64,000 nt of DNA, from assembly GCA_965267185.1 (NCBI GenBank), contig OZ253937.1, positions 2,852,001 to 2,916,000 on the forward strand, written 5' to 3'. Source of the DNA: G965267185 sp965267185 (GTDB taxonomy: Bacteria > Pseudomonadota > Alphaproteobacteria > UBA6615). Every line of letters begins with the position of its first letter. Positions within the stretch are counted from its first letter, which is position 1. Under the pieces are notes generated by a model. The model did not search any database, was not told the DNA's origin, and saw only the letters and a program-made list of their open reading frames with translations. This document shows positions 26,865 through 35,161 of the stretch, one piece after another. The translations under genes were made by a program, and so were the position numbers.

Positions 26865-27248
26865 TTAGCCGTTCACCGGATTGAAATCGTATGCGCCGAG
26901 ACCTTGTACCAGCGCAAAACGGCAGGTGCTATCGCCAGTGTTCACAACCCGATGGACACGGCGCGCCGGCACCTGAAACATATCGCCCGTCGCAAGCGTC
27001 GCCAATTCTTCCGGCGACTGGGTTTCCACCGCGAACACACCCTCCCGGCAAACATACCAGTCGTTCACCTCGCTGTGGAAATGCCACGGAATCTGGGCTC
27101 CGGGGTCGAGCGTATAGAGGGTGAAGCGCATATCGTTTGATTGCGCGACCACCTCACTTTCCACCCCCGGCCGTGCTGCAGGATCGTTCGGCATATCGTC
27201 GTCTCGCAGTTTATCCGTCCAAGGCAGTTTATCGTCGGTTGGGGGCAC
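26865..27248 (-). CDS. Cupin domain protein
   Basis: A 127-residue cupin with IPWHFHSEVNDWYVCREG as metal motif 1 and DMFQVPARRVHRVVNTG as motif 2. It starts at a GTG (27248) or at an ATG 18 codons later (27194); the first 18 residues are charged and coding-like, so the longer form is kept with caution. It is the first gene of the five-gene operon and divergent from the GST gene. Confidence 0.82.
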   Translation of the reverse strand: MPPTDDKLPWTDKLRDDDMPNDPAARPGVESEVVAQSNDMRFTLYTLDPGAQIPWHFHSEVNDWYVCREGVFAVETQSPEELATLATGDMFQVPARRVHRVVNTGDSTCRFALVQGLGAYDFNPVNG

Positions 27249-27323
27249 ACGTCGATTCGCGCACCTGCATCGCGAACGCCTATACTCAGAAAAACTGCAC
27301 TCACCGTCACGAGGTCATGAACA

Positions 27324-27959
27324 ATGAAATTCTACAATTGCGCCACGGCGCCCAGCCCGCGCCGCGTGCGCATGTTCATCGCCGAGAAGGGCCTCGCCAA
27401 CGCTATCGAGACCATCGAGGTCAATTTGCGTGAGGCGGAACAACTCGGTGAGGCGTTCCGCGAGATCAATCCCTACTGCACGGTGCCAGTCCTCGAACTC
27501 GATGACGGCACGCGTCTGCTCAGTACGGCCGGGTGCTGCCGCTATCTCGAAGAAACCCACCCCGAGCCGCCTTTGATGGGCCGCACCGCATCGGAACGGG
27601 CCGTCGTCGCCGATATGGAATGGCGAATGGAGATCGACGGTTTTTTGGCCGCCGGCGAGGCGCTGCGTAACTATGCGAAGGGCATGAAGGATCGCGCCCT
27701 GACCGGCCCCGACAACTACGCCCAGATTTCCGAACTCGCCGAGCGCGGCCGGAAACGTACCGAACGGTTCCTGCAAACGCTCGACACTATTCTGGCAGAC
27801 CGCGACTTCATTGCCGGCGATGCGTTTTCAATTGCGGATATCACGGCCTATTGCACTGTCGAATTCGCCAAATGGATCAAGATAGAAATACCCGACGATG
27901 CCGCCAATGCGCGGCGCTGGCATGAGGCCGTAGCGGCACGGCCGAGTGCATCGGTTTAG
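27324..27959 (+). CDS. Glutathione S-transferase family protein
   Basis: A 211-residue GST: a thioredoxin-fold N-terminal domain (MKFYNCATAPSPRRVRMFIAEKG, then NPYCTVPVLELDDG with the cis-Pro) and an all-helical C-terminal domain ending in FIAGDAFSIADIT. GAGG lies before the ATG at 27324. It conjugates glutathione to electrophiles or acts as an isomerase. It overlaps no gene but the amidohydrolase begins 19 bp later, so the two are likely co-transcribed. Confidence 0.92.
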   Translation: MKFYNCATAPSPRRVRMFIAEKGLANAIETIEVNLREAEQLGEAFREINPYCTVPVLELDDGTRLLSTAGCCRYLEETHPEPPLMGRTASERAVVADMEWRMEIDGFLAAGEALRNYAKGMKDRALTGPDNYAQISELAERGRKRTERFLQTLDTILADRDFIAGDAFSIADITAYCTVEFAKWIKIEIPDDAANARRWHEAVAARPSASV

Positions 27960-27978
27960 GAACGGCGGATACATCGCC

Positions 27979-29244
27979 GTGAGTGTGCAGGAAAGGCCGG
28001 GCGGTGACCTGATTATCCGCAACGCCCTCGTCTGGGGCACGGATACGTCGCAAGACCTCGCAATCTCCGATGGCCGTTACGTCGAAATCGGACAGGCTAA
28101 TCCCGCAACCACCCGGGAAATCGATGCCGGGGGACAACTATGTATCCCCGGTTTCGTCGAACCGCACATTCATCTCGACAAGGTCTTGCTCGCCGAGAGC
28201 GTGCCGGTGAACCGCAGCGGCTCCCTGGACGAAGCCATCGATATCCTGGGCGCGCGCAAACGAAACTACGCCGTGAGCGAGATTGCCGACCGCGCCGGAC
28301 GCATCGTCACGGCGGCGATAACCAACGGTGTCACCCACATGCGTACCCACATCGACGTCGATAGCGTATGTGGGCTGATCCCCTTCGAAGCTCTGCTTGA
28401 GGTGCGCGAGCAGTTTGCCGGCGTGATCGATCTACAAATCGTCGCCTTTCCCCAACAGGGAATCGTCGGCGACCCCGGTACCGAGGACCTGTTGCGGCAA
28501 GCGATGGCGCGCGGGGCCGACGCAATCGGCGGCATGCCGTTCAACGAAGCCGGCCCAGTGGAAAGCCGCGAACATATCCGCATCGTCTTCGACATCGCCA
28601 AGGAACACGACGCCGATGTCGATATGCATATCGATGAGACCGACGACCCCAACGCCCGGACCCTCGAGATGCTGTGCGAAGCGGCCATTGCAAACGGCTG
28701 GCACGGGCGTGTCACCGCCGGGCATACCTGTGCCCTGGCGGCCTATGACCCCGACTATGCCGACCGGGTGATGGACCTGGTCGCCGAAGCCCGCATCCAT
28801 ATGATCACCAACCCGGCGACCAATCTCATGCTGCAAGGCCGCGACGACGACCATCCCAAGCGCCGTGGGGTTACCCGAGTCAAAGAGCTGGTGGCCCGCG
28901 GGATCAACGTATCGTTCGGCCAAGACAATCTGCAGGATATGTTTTACCCATTCGGCCGCGACGATCCTTTGGAATTGGCTTTTCTGACAGCGCACGCCTC
29001 GCATATGAGCCAACCGGACGAGATCGAGGCCGTATTCGCCATGCCGACCGTCAATGCTGCCCGCATATTGGGGCTTGGCGATTACGGCATCACGCCCGGC
29101 TGCGCCGGCGACCTCGTCATCCTCGATGCTCAGTCAGCTGCCGACGCAATCACCCGCAAGCCCGACCGCAACTACGTCATTAAACGCGGCCACGTGGTTG
29201 CCGAAACGACAAGGCAGACAATTCCTCACTTTATGGTTTCGTGA
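27979..29244 (+). CDS. Cytosine deaminase-like amidohydrolase
   Basis: A 421-residue metal-dependent amidohydrolase of the CodA/AtzC group. Using the GTG at 27979, the metal and catalytic residues are His63 and His65 (EPHIHLDK), His217 and Glu220 (DMHIDETDD), His249 (GHTCAL) and Asp316 (GQDNLQD), nearly the same numbering as E. coli CodA. The residue after the metal Asp, Asp314 in CodA and used in base recognition, is Asn here, so the substrate may be something other than cytosine, for example an ammelide-like or other ring amine. A GTG at 27946 is a less likely start. Confidence 0.87.
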   Translation: MSVQERPGGDLIIRNALVWGTDTSQDLAISDGRYVEIGQANPATTREIDAGGQLCIPGFVEPHIHLDKVLLAESVPVNRSGSLDEAIDILGARKRNYAVSEIADRAGRIVTAAITNGVTHMRTHIDVDSVCGLIPFEALLEVREQFAGVIDLQIVAFPQQGIVGDPGTEDLLRQAMARGADAIGGMPFNEAGPVESREHIRIVFDIAKEHDADVDMHIDETDDPNARTLEMLCEAAIANGWHGRVTAGHTCALAAYDPDYADRVMDLVAEARIHMITNPATNLMLQGRDDDHPKRRGVTRVKELVARGINVSFGQDNLQDMFYPFGRDDPLELAFLTAHASHMSQPDEIEAVFAMPTVNAARILGLGDYGITPGCAGDLVILDAQSAADAITRKPDRNYVIKRGHVVAETTRQTIPHFMVS

Positions 29245-29301
29245 TCCCTTCTTTCGACAGAGCGTATCGCGCAACCGATTAGCTTTCGTTGACAGGAACC
29301 G

Positions 29302-30150
29302 ATGAGCGTCAATCTCAATATCCACCCGATGAACCGGAAGGAACTCGAAACGGCGATCGCATGGGCCGCCGATGAAGGGTGGAATCCCGGCCTCGACGAT
29401 GGCGACCCGTTTTACGGCGCCGACCCCGAAGGATTTATCGGAGCGTGGCTGGAAAATCGGCTTATCGCCTGCATTTCAGCCGTCGGCTACGGCTCCGAGT
29501 TCGGCTTCATCGGTTTCTACCTGTGCCATCCCGACTTTCGCGGCCGGGGATTTGGCTTGCAGACCTGGCATGCCGGTATGGCGCATCTCGGCGAACGCAC
29601 GATCGGCCTCGATGGCGTCATCGATCAACAAGCCAACTACCGCAAGTCGGGCTTTCAACTCGCCCACCGCAATGTGCGCTATGGCGGTACGGCCGTTTGC
29701 GATGCGCCGAACGATCCGAGGCTGTGGCCAATCAACGAGGAATTGCTCGACACTGTGGCGGCCTATGACGCGTCCTTCTTTCCCGCCCCGCGCCAAACGT
29801 TCCTGCGCCAATGGACCACACCGCGGGAAACCCGCACGGGTATAGCCGTGGTCGAGAACGGTGACATCGCCGGCTACGGAGTCATTCGTCGGTGCCGCGA
29901 GGGCCGCAAGATCGGGCCCCTATTCGCGGATACCGAAAGTGGTGCCGACCTCCTGTTTCAAGCGCTGGTCGGGACGGGTGACGGCGAGCCAATCTTTATC
30001 GATCCGCCCGAGCCGAACGCGGCCGCGACCGCTTTGGCGGAGCGCTACAATTTAACGCCTGTATTCGAAACCGCGCGTATGTACCGGGGCGAAACGCCGG
30101 ACCTGCCGCTCGACCGTACTTTTGGTATCACCACCTTCGAACTCGGTTGA
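29302..30150 (+). CDS. GNAT N-acetyltransferase with C-terminal YitI-like domain
   Basis: A 282-residue protein. The N-terminal half is a GNAT domain with the acetyl-CoA loop HPDFRGRGFG (about 76-85) and the preceding strand FGFIGFYLC. The C-terminal half (from about 150) is a second, acetyltransferase-like domain containing VVENGDIAGYGVIRRCREGRKIGPLFAD, as in YitI-type proteins. The substrate is unknown. It stands 57 bp after the amidohydrolase, same strand. Confidence 0.88.
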   Translation: MSVNLNIHPMNRKELETAIAWAADEGWNPGLDDGDPFYGADPEGFIGAWLENRLIACISAVGYGSEFGFIGFYLCHPDFRGRGFGLQTWHAGMAHLGERTIGLDGVIDQQANYRKSGFQLAHRNVRYGGTAVCDAPNDPRLWPINEELLDTVAAYDASFFPAPRQTFLRQWTTPRETRTGIAVVENGDIAGYGVIRRCREGRKIGPLFADTESGADLLFQALVGTGDGEPIFIDPPEPNAAATALAERYNLTPVFETARMYRGETPDLPLDRTFGITTFELG

Positions 30151-30162
30151 ATCGCCGATCTC

Positions 30163-30543
30163 CTAGTCGTCAATCGGCGTGTCGTCGCGCGGCGGCAGCG
30201 GCGGGCTGTACAGCACCAACAGCTCCAGCGGCATATCACCTGTGTTGACAATCAAATGGTCGACCTGGGGCGGAATCGTCACGGTGGTGCCGGGCCCACA
30301 TGTGACCGGCGTGTCGTCGGCGAACGTCACCGCCATTTCGCCGGCGAGCACGTAGCACACCTGCGCTTCGGTTTCGTGGCGATGGCGCTCGGCGCGGCCG
30401 CCGGGCGCGATGGTACCGTGGACCATCTCGAAGGCGCCACAAAAGTCCCGGTCGACCAGACGCCGGTTGACGGTCCCCGAGTGGCCGGGCGGGCCGTATT
30501 TCGCAAAGTCGCTGAGGCTACGGATCGAGCCAGCTGCAGTCAT
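30163..30543 (-). CDS. Cupin domain protein
   Basis: A 126-residue cupin with motif 1 APGGRAERHRHETEAQVCYVLAG split around two His residues and motif 2 PGTTVTIPPQVDHLIVNTG. It starts within the stop of the enoyl-CoA hydratase gene (4-bp ATGA overlap), so it is translationally coupled to it. Third cupin of this region. Function unknown. Confidence 0.86.
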   Translation of the reverse strand: MTAAGSIRSLSDFAKYGPPGHSGTVNRRLVDRDFCGAFEMVHGTIAPGGRAERHRHETEAQVCYVLAGEMAVTFADDTPVTCGPGTTVTIPPQVDHLIVNTGDMPLELLVLYSPPLPPRDDTPIDD

Positions 30544-31310
30544 TTCTTCGATATCCTCTCAAGAACCGCCGCTTGCGCGGCGCGGGTATCGGGGTCGCTC
30601 ATGTTCAGCAACACCTGGTCCTGTTCCAGTGTACCCGTGTCAGGACCGGCGGTCAGGCGGTTGACTGATTCCTTGATCATTTGCTGCGCGACCCGGGGCT
30701 TGTCCACAATCTCGGCGGCCATTTCCAACGCAGCGGCCTGCACATCGTCGGCGACCGCTTCGCATAAGCCCCATGATTGCGCTGTTTCAGCATCTACCTT
30801 ACGGGCCAACGCAGCAATCAGCTTCGCGCGTTGCGGCCCTACCAGCCGCACTAGCCTTGGCAAGGTGCCCCAGGAATAGGTAATGCCAAGCTCGACCTCG
30901 GGCGCGCGCAGCCATGCACCGCGCTGCAGGATACGAAAGTCGCAGGCCACCGCAAGCGAGATACCGCCGCCGATGCAAAAGCCCTCGATGGCCGCGATTG
31001 TGAGTTGTGGCAACGACTCCCATGCTTTGCACATTTCCAACCCAAGCCGGATATGGCGGCGCGCCTCAGCAAGCGGCATGTCTTGAGCGAACGAATCGGG
31101 TTGGGAGATGTCGTTACCGGCGGTGAAGGCTCCACCTGCCCCGGTAAGTACGACCGCGCCGATATCGGTGCGGTCGGCCAGTTTGCGTGCCGCCTGAGTG
31201 AGTGCTCGCTTCAATTCGGCGGAAAGCGCATTGCGCTTATCGGGACGGTTGAGAGTCACCACCGCCACCTCCGGCGATGGCTCCGTCACTGTCAAAACAT
31301 CTGCGGGCAT
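30540..31310 (-). CDS. Enoyl-CoA hydratase/isomerase family protein
   Basis: A 256-residue crotonase-fold protein. The oxyanion-hole regions are GAGGAFTAGNDIS and AIEGFCIGGGISLAVACDFRI. At the position of the second catalytic Glu the sequence reads EVELGITYSWG, consistent with a hydratase or isomerase. The ATG at 31310 is chosen because GGGAGG lies 8 bp upstream; an earlier in-frame ATG at 31349 would place that site inside the gene. It is followed by the coupled cupin gene. Confidence 0.93.
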   Translation of the reverse strand: MPADVLTVTEPSPEVAVVTLNRPDKRNALSAELKRALTQAARKLADRTDIGAVVLTGAGGAFTAGNDISQPDSFAQDMPLAEARRHIRLGLEMCKAWESLPQLTIAAIEGFCIGGGISLAVACDFRILQRGAWLRAPEVELGITYSWGTLPRLVRLVGPQRAKLIAALARKVDAETAQSWGLCEAVADDVQAAALEMAAEIVDKPRVAQQMIKESVNRLTAGPDTGTLEQDQVLLNMSDPDTRAAQAAVLERISKK

Positions 31311-31415
31311 ACCCCACCTCCCTCTCGAAGGGAGTATAGAGGTCGCCATGGCGCGTCAAAAGGCAGCCCACGAAGAGGGCGCTATCAAAAACCTTCATCT
31401 AAGGAGGTGAAAAAA

Positions 31416-31491
31416 TGGTGCCGCCTGCTGGACTCGAACCAGCGACCCCCGCATTACGAATGCGATGCTCTACCAACTGAGCTAAGGCGGC
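31416..31491 (-). tRNA. tRNA-Thr (anticodon CGT)
   Basis: A 76-nt cloverleaf on the minus strand with acceptor GCCGCCT / AGGCGGC, D stem GCTC/GAGC, anticodon stem with one T-G pair, T stem GCTGG/CCAGC and encoded CCA. The loop TTCGTAA gives anticodon CGT (31456-31458 on the plus strand as ACG), reading ACG. Confidence 0.97.
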
Positions 31492-31566
31492 GCCGGGACG
31501 CGTGTCGGCGCGTAGGGGCCCATCTAGGACCGGGCGCGCCGCTGGTCAAGCCCTTTACGCGTTCCG

Positions 31567-32340
31567 CTAGGAGACTCTAGCGTGGCGTTTGGCCGGTTCG
31601 GCGGTTTCGGTCAGCCGTTCCTGGCGCTGGAGCAGCCATTCCGCGAGCTCCAGCTCGAACGCGTCGTCGATATTGACGATGGGCCGGTCGACGATCACAG
31701 CGGCGCAGTCGGCGCCAATGATCTCGCCCCGGTCGACCACAGCGTCGCGCCGCGCCCCGTAGCAAAGACCGTTGCGATGGTAGACCGCACCTGGGATCGC
31801 CTGGCGGCGGCTGAACGTCGCGCCGTTGTGCATGTGAAAGCCCAGATTGCCACCGTCTCCGATGGTGAGAGCCTTGTGCGGCGTGAAATGGGCGGGCGAG
31901 CGGGTAACAGTTGCCGCGCTGGCGTGACCGCCCGCACTCAATGCATCGACGGTCGCCACCAGATCCGCCTCGATGCGCAAGGGGCTCGTCGGCTCAAGCA
32001 GCAGGGAAAGATCGAAGCGCTGGCCATAATGCGCCTCGGCCGCGAGCCAGGCGTGGCGCCATACATCTTCCGAGGTCGCCTCATCGCCCGCGAGCTCCGG
32101 TGGGCGCACGAACGGCGCCGCGGCCCCATGACACACCGCTTCGCCGCGTATTTCGGAGTCATCGGTGGAGATAACCGTATGATCGATCCATGGCAGGGAC
32201 ACGGCGAGATCCACCGCGCGGCCGACCAACGACACACCGCCAACGGTTCTCATGTTCTTGCGCGACACGCCCTTGGAGCCACCGCGGGCGGGTACAACGG
32301 CAAGGACTGCGAGGTTACGACCGCCTGCTTGCCAGGTCAT
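31567..32340 (-). CDS. Acylneuraminate/legionaminate cytidylyltransferase (CMP-nonulosonate synthetase)
   Basis: A 257-residue nucleotidyltransferase activating a nine-carbon sialic-acid-like sugar with CTP. The N-terminal VVPARGGSKGVSRKNMR (about 15-31) is the CTP-binding signature, with STDDSEI and LLEPTSPLR further on and the C-terminal NIDDAFELELAEWLL. It resembles NeuA and LegF; the choice follows from the LegB/LegC/PtmE genes at 55 kb and is inference. Last gene of the maf operon, overlapping the methyltransferase upstream by 4 bp. Confidence 0.9.
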   Translation of the reverse strand: MTWQAGGRNLAVLAVVPARGGSKGVSRKNMRTVGGVSLVGRAVDLAVSLPWIDHTVISTDDSEIRGEAVCHGAAAPFVRPPELAGDEATSEDVWRHAWLAAEAHYGQRFDLSLLLEPTSPLRIEADLVATVDALSAGGHASAATVTRSPAHFTPHKALTIGDGGNLGFHMHNGATFSRRQAIPGAVYHRNGLCYGARRDAVVDRGEIIGADCAAVIVDRPIVNIDDAFELELAEWLLQRQERLTETAEPAKRHARVS

Positions 32341-33161
32341 ACCGGCTTGTCCGCCATGATCGAGAAGCTCATGGGAAACGCCGTATGCTTCCGCACCTGG
32401 TTTTCGGTGTATCGCTCATCCCATTCTATCAACTTCGGGAAGTGCTCTTCATAAAACCAGCGCGCCATCGGCTCGCGTTCTGCTTCCGGCACGTACTCCA
32501 GCGCTTGCGCCCAACAATAAGCGACGGCCGAAAACGGCCCGCCCTCCATATCGAAATCGCCCGGCTGTAGTCCGGCCTCGCCGAGCGCGCGCTGCAGACC
32601 GAACGGCGTATAGCGCAGATAGTCATCGGGCATCTGGTGCAGTTCGCGCACTAGCGGTTCGAAGATGTAGAGCCGGCCACCGGGACGCAGGATGCGCGCC
32701 ATTTCGGCGAGCAGCGCGGTCTGGTCGGCGACGTGATGAACCAGGTTCGGCGCCATAACCAGGTCTGCGATCCCGGCTTCCAGCCCGGTCGCCTCGATCG
32801 GCGCCCGATGGGTGCTCGGCAGAAACAGAAACCGGGGGTCGTCGACCATCGCGCCGTTATAGGCACCACGGGTGTCGGCGCTCGCGGGGCTACAATCCAC
32901 CGAGACGAAATCGCAGTGTTGAAAGAACGGCGCGACGAGACTGCAGCCGCCGTAGAGCAAGCCCCGCTCTAGCGATACAACTGTCATTTGCGGCGAGACT
33001 TCGCCGGCCAGCCGGCGTACGTCGCGCAACAGTTGGCGGAAGTGCGGCCACTTTGTCTCAACCTGAAACACGCGTTCGGCGAGGACCGCGAAGTGTCCGT
33101 CGAGTTGCGCTGGCGTGAACGGTTCCGCGCTCGTGTCGACAGCTTTGGCCGGCGCGGTCAC
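32337..33161 (-). CDS. Class I SAM-dependent methyltransferase (glycan locus, first)
   Basis: A 274-residue protein. Methyltransferase motifs are MTVVSLERGLLYGGCSLVAPFF, a SVDCSPASADTRG acidic loop and a C-terminal core LVMAPNLVHHVADQTALLAEMARILRPGGRLYIFEP typical of class I enzymes. It sits between the cytidylyltransferase and another methyltransferase in the nonulosonate operon (ATGA overlap downstream, 0 bp upstream), which points to methylation of the sugar or of a glycan carrying it. The acceptor is unknown. Confidence 0.82.
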   Translation of the reverse strand: MTAPAKAVDTSAEPFTPAQLDGHFAVLAERVFQVETKWPHFRQLLRDVRRLAGEVSPQMTVVSLERGLLYGGCSLVAPFFQHCDFVSVDCSPASADTRGAYNGAMVDDPRFLFLPSTHRAPIEATGLEAGIADLVMAPNLVHHVADQTALLAEMARILRPGGRLYIFEPLVRELHQMPDDYLRYTPFGLQRALGEAGLQPGDFDMEGGPFSAVAYCWAQALEYVPEAEREPMARWFYEEHFPKLIEWDERYTENQVRKHTAFPMSFSIMADKPV

Positions 33162-33953
33162 TTACTCGTCTCCGGCGCAGTATTCGAGGCGTGCGCGGTT
33201 TTTCGGGCCTAGCGGCGGCTCGACCAGTTCGAACATGCTGAACTGGCCGTCCGGGTCCTCCAGCCAATCGTACGTCCGGCGAAAATTGGTCGCGAGGAAC
33301 CGGGCGTTATTCGTGCGGCCGTCAATCAAGATCATCATGCCCGGCACGAAGGTCGGCTCCATCAACAGCAGATCGCCCGACATTACCGTGCGCTCGCGGT
33401 GCTTGAAATCGAGACCGTTGACCGCCCCGCAGACATCGCGCGGATCGGGTCCATCCACATAAACGAAGTCCGGCACCACATTGGGTATCTGGTCGTAGAA
33501 ATGACAAAGCTGGCCGTTGAACGTGCCTGTATGCAATTTACTGTGGGAGGGAACAACGTGGGTTTGCAGACCACAGGGAATGCGCGCCATGGCGGTCGCC
33601 AGCCAAGCTTCGCTCGCATCGACAGAGAACACCCGAAACGCATCGGCCGGCAGTAGCTCAACCTCGGCGTCGCTGGCGGCAAACTCGTCGGCGTTCTTCG
33701 AGAGCGCATCGGCAATCACCAGGGTCGAATAGCCGATACCGAACTCAAGCACGGTGAAAACGCGGCGATCACGTACCAGTTGATGAAGGCGGACGAGATC
33801 GTCAATGTCGGGCTCCAGCGCCACACTGTACCCGTCGGTCACCGGCGGTTGGCTGCGCGCCACCAGTTCTTCCAGGCCCTCGTCGCGGAAATACTCCGCG
33901 GCCTCGTCTAAATCGTCTTTGTGCTCGAACGCGTTATCCATCGCGGACCTCAA
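33162..33953 (-). CDS. Class I SAM-dependent methyltransferase-like protein (glycan locus, second)
   Basis: A 263-residue protein with the S-adenosylmethionine motif VLEFGIGYSTLVIADAL (about 68-84), FSVDASEAW as the acidic loop and DFVYVDGPDP as post-motif, similar to O-methyltransferases of surface-glycan clusters. It overlaps the epimerase gene by 4 bp and abuts the other methyltransferase with no gap. Two adjacent methyltransferases could act at different positions of the same sugar. Confidence 0.8.
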   Translation of the reverse strand: MRSAMDNAFEHKDDLDEAAEYFRDEGLEELVARSQPPVTDGYSVALEPDIDDLVRLHQLVRDRRVFTVLEFGIGYSTLVIADALSKNADEFAASDAEVELLPADAFRVFSVDASEAWLATAMARIPCGLQTHVVPSHSKLHTGTFNGQLCHFYDQIPNVVPDFVYVDGPDPRDVCGAVNGLDFKHRERTVMSGDLLLMEPTFVPGMMILIDGRTNNARFLATNFRRTYDWLEDPDGQFSMFELVEPPLGPKNRARLEYCAGDE

Positions 33954-35161
33954 TAAGCCAGGCGTTTCTGGACGGTGATTTCGGCGTCGGCCAGCACGTT
34001 CGCCACCCGCTGGCCGGCGTGGCCGTCGCCAAATAATGTGGAGCGTTCATATCGGCCGTGACCGATCTGCCCGCGTATCGACGCCTCAATCGCATCGGCG
34101 TTGTAGTTGGCGTCGGTGACATTTTCGCCCCGCTCCCGCCCGTGCTGACGGGTGCCGACATTCACCGCTGGTATTCCGAGGAAGGCCCCTTCCCGCAAGG
34201 CCGAGCTGGAGTTGCCGACAATGCACGCCGCATTGTTCAACAGGCGGGCATAGTCCTCGGCGGCGAAGTTCCGATAGAAATGAACATTCGCTTCGGGGTT
34301 TTGCTCGCGGAACATGCGCAAACCTTTGGACACATCGTCAGAACCCGCGTCCACGTTGGGCCACAGCCAAACCGTCTGCATGCCGACCCGCTCGACCGCG
34401 CTGAGGGTTTCGCGAATCTGATCGAACCCGCTGCCATATTCCGTGGTGACCGGGTGTTGCAGCACGATCAGGTACGGCGCAGTCGGGTCGACGCAGGGCC
34501 CAACACCGCCACCTTTCAGCATATCCGGCAGTAGGCTCAGGTCGGTATCGCGCAATAGATCGATCGCCGGACAACCCGTGAGATGAACCGCGTCAGGGTC
34601 CTCGCCCATCCGCACCACATTGTCGCGGGCCAGCTCGGTAGCGGGGAAATGCAAATGCGCCAGCTTGGTGATAGCGTGGCGAACGCTTTCGTCGATCGAA
34701 CCGGTAACCTCACCCCCTTGCGTGTGGGCAAGCGGGATATTCATGTAGCTGGCGGCGATCGCCGTCGCCATGGTCTCAAAGCGGTCAGCAACCGTGAGCA
34801 CGATATCGGGGCGTAGGTTCTCGAACTGGGTCGACAGTTCGATGATGCCCATGCCGGTCGACTTCGCCATCGTCGTCGGGTTTTCGCCTTCGACAATCGA
34901 GTAGACGACGGCGGACGGCTCGAACCCATCGGCCCGGATCAAGTCGACCACGTTGCCGTAGCGGTAAAGCAGCGCCGACGCGCCAACGACGAGCTGTAGT
35001 TCGAGACGGTTGTGGCGCTGCACCGCGTGCATCACCGACTTGATGCGGGCGTAGTTGGCGCGGCTGTTGACGACGATGCAGACCTTGCGCACGCCGCCAT
35101 TGCCGTTCAAGTGGCGGACACCGCCTGCCATACCGTTGACCGGATTATCGAGCGGGGGCAT
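33950..35161 (-). CDS. UDP/GDP-sugar 2-epimerase, hydrolysing (NeuC/LegG type)
   Basis: A 403-residue hydrolysing epimerase that would convert a nucleotide-diacetamido- or GlcNAc sugar to the free ManNAc-type sugar used by the synthase. It has a 24-residue N-terminal extension, then VCIVVNSRANYARIKSVMHAV, TVADRFETMATAIAASYMNIPLAHTQGGEVTGSIDESVRHAITKLAH and GNSSSALREGAFLGIPAVNVGTRQHGRERG, all split motifs of this family. LegG is favoured over NeuC only by the presence of LegB and LegC homologues at 55 kb. Overlaps the synthase gene by 17 bp. Confidence 0.9.
   Translation of the reverse strand: MPPLDNPVNGMAGGVRHLNGNGGVRKVCIVVNSRANYARIKSVMHAVQRHNRLELQLVVGASALLYRYGNVVDLIRADGFEPSAVVYSIVEGENPTTMAKSTGMGIIELSTQFENLRPDIVLTVADRFETMATAIAASYMNIPLAHTQGGEVTGSIDESVRHAITKLAHLHFPATELARDNVVRMGEDPDAVHLTGCPAIDLLRDTDLSLLPDMLKGGGVGPCVDPTAPYLIVLQHPVTTEYGSGFDQIRETLSAVERVGMQTVWLWPNVDAGSDDVSKGLRMFREQNPEANVHFYRNFAAEDYARLLNNAACIVGNSSSALREGAFLGIPAVNVGTRQHGRERGENVTDANYNADAIEASIRGQIGHGRYERSTLFGDGHAGQRVANVLADAEITVQKRLAY

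Noticed and set aside
31582..32454. A 290-codon plus-strand frame opposite the CMP-sugar synthetase
   Set aside because: Antisense shadow without recognisable motifs; the minus-strand gene has clear catalytic signatures.
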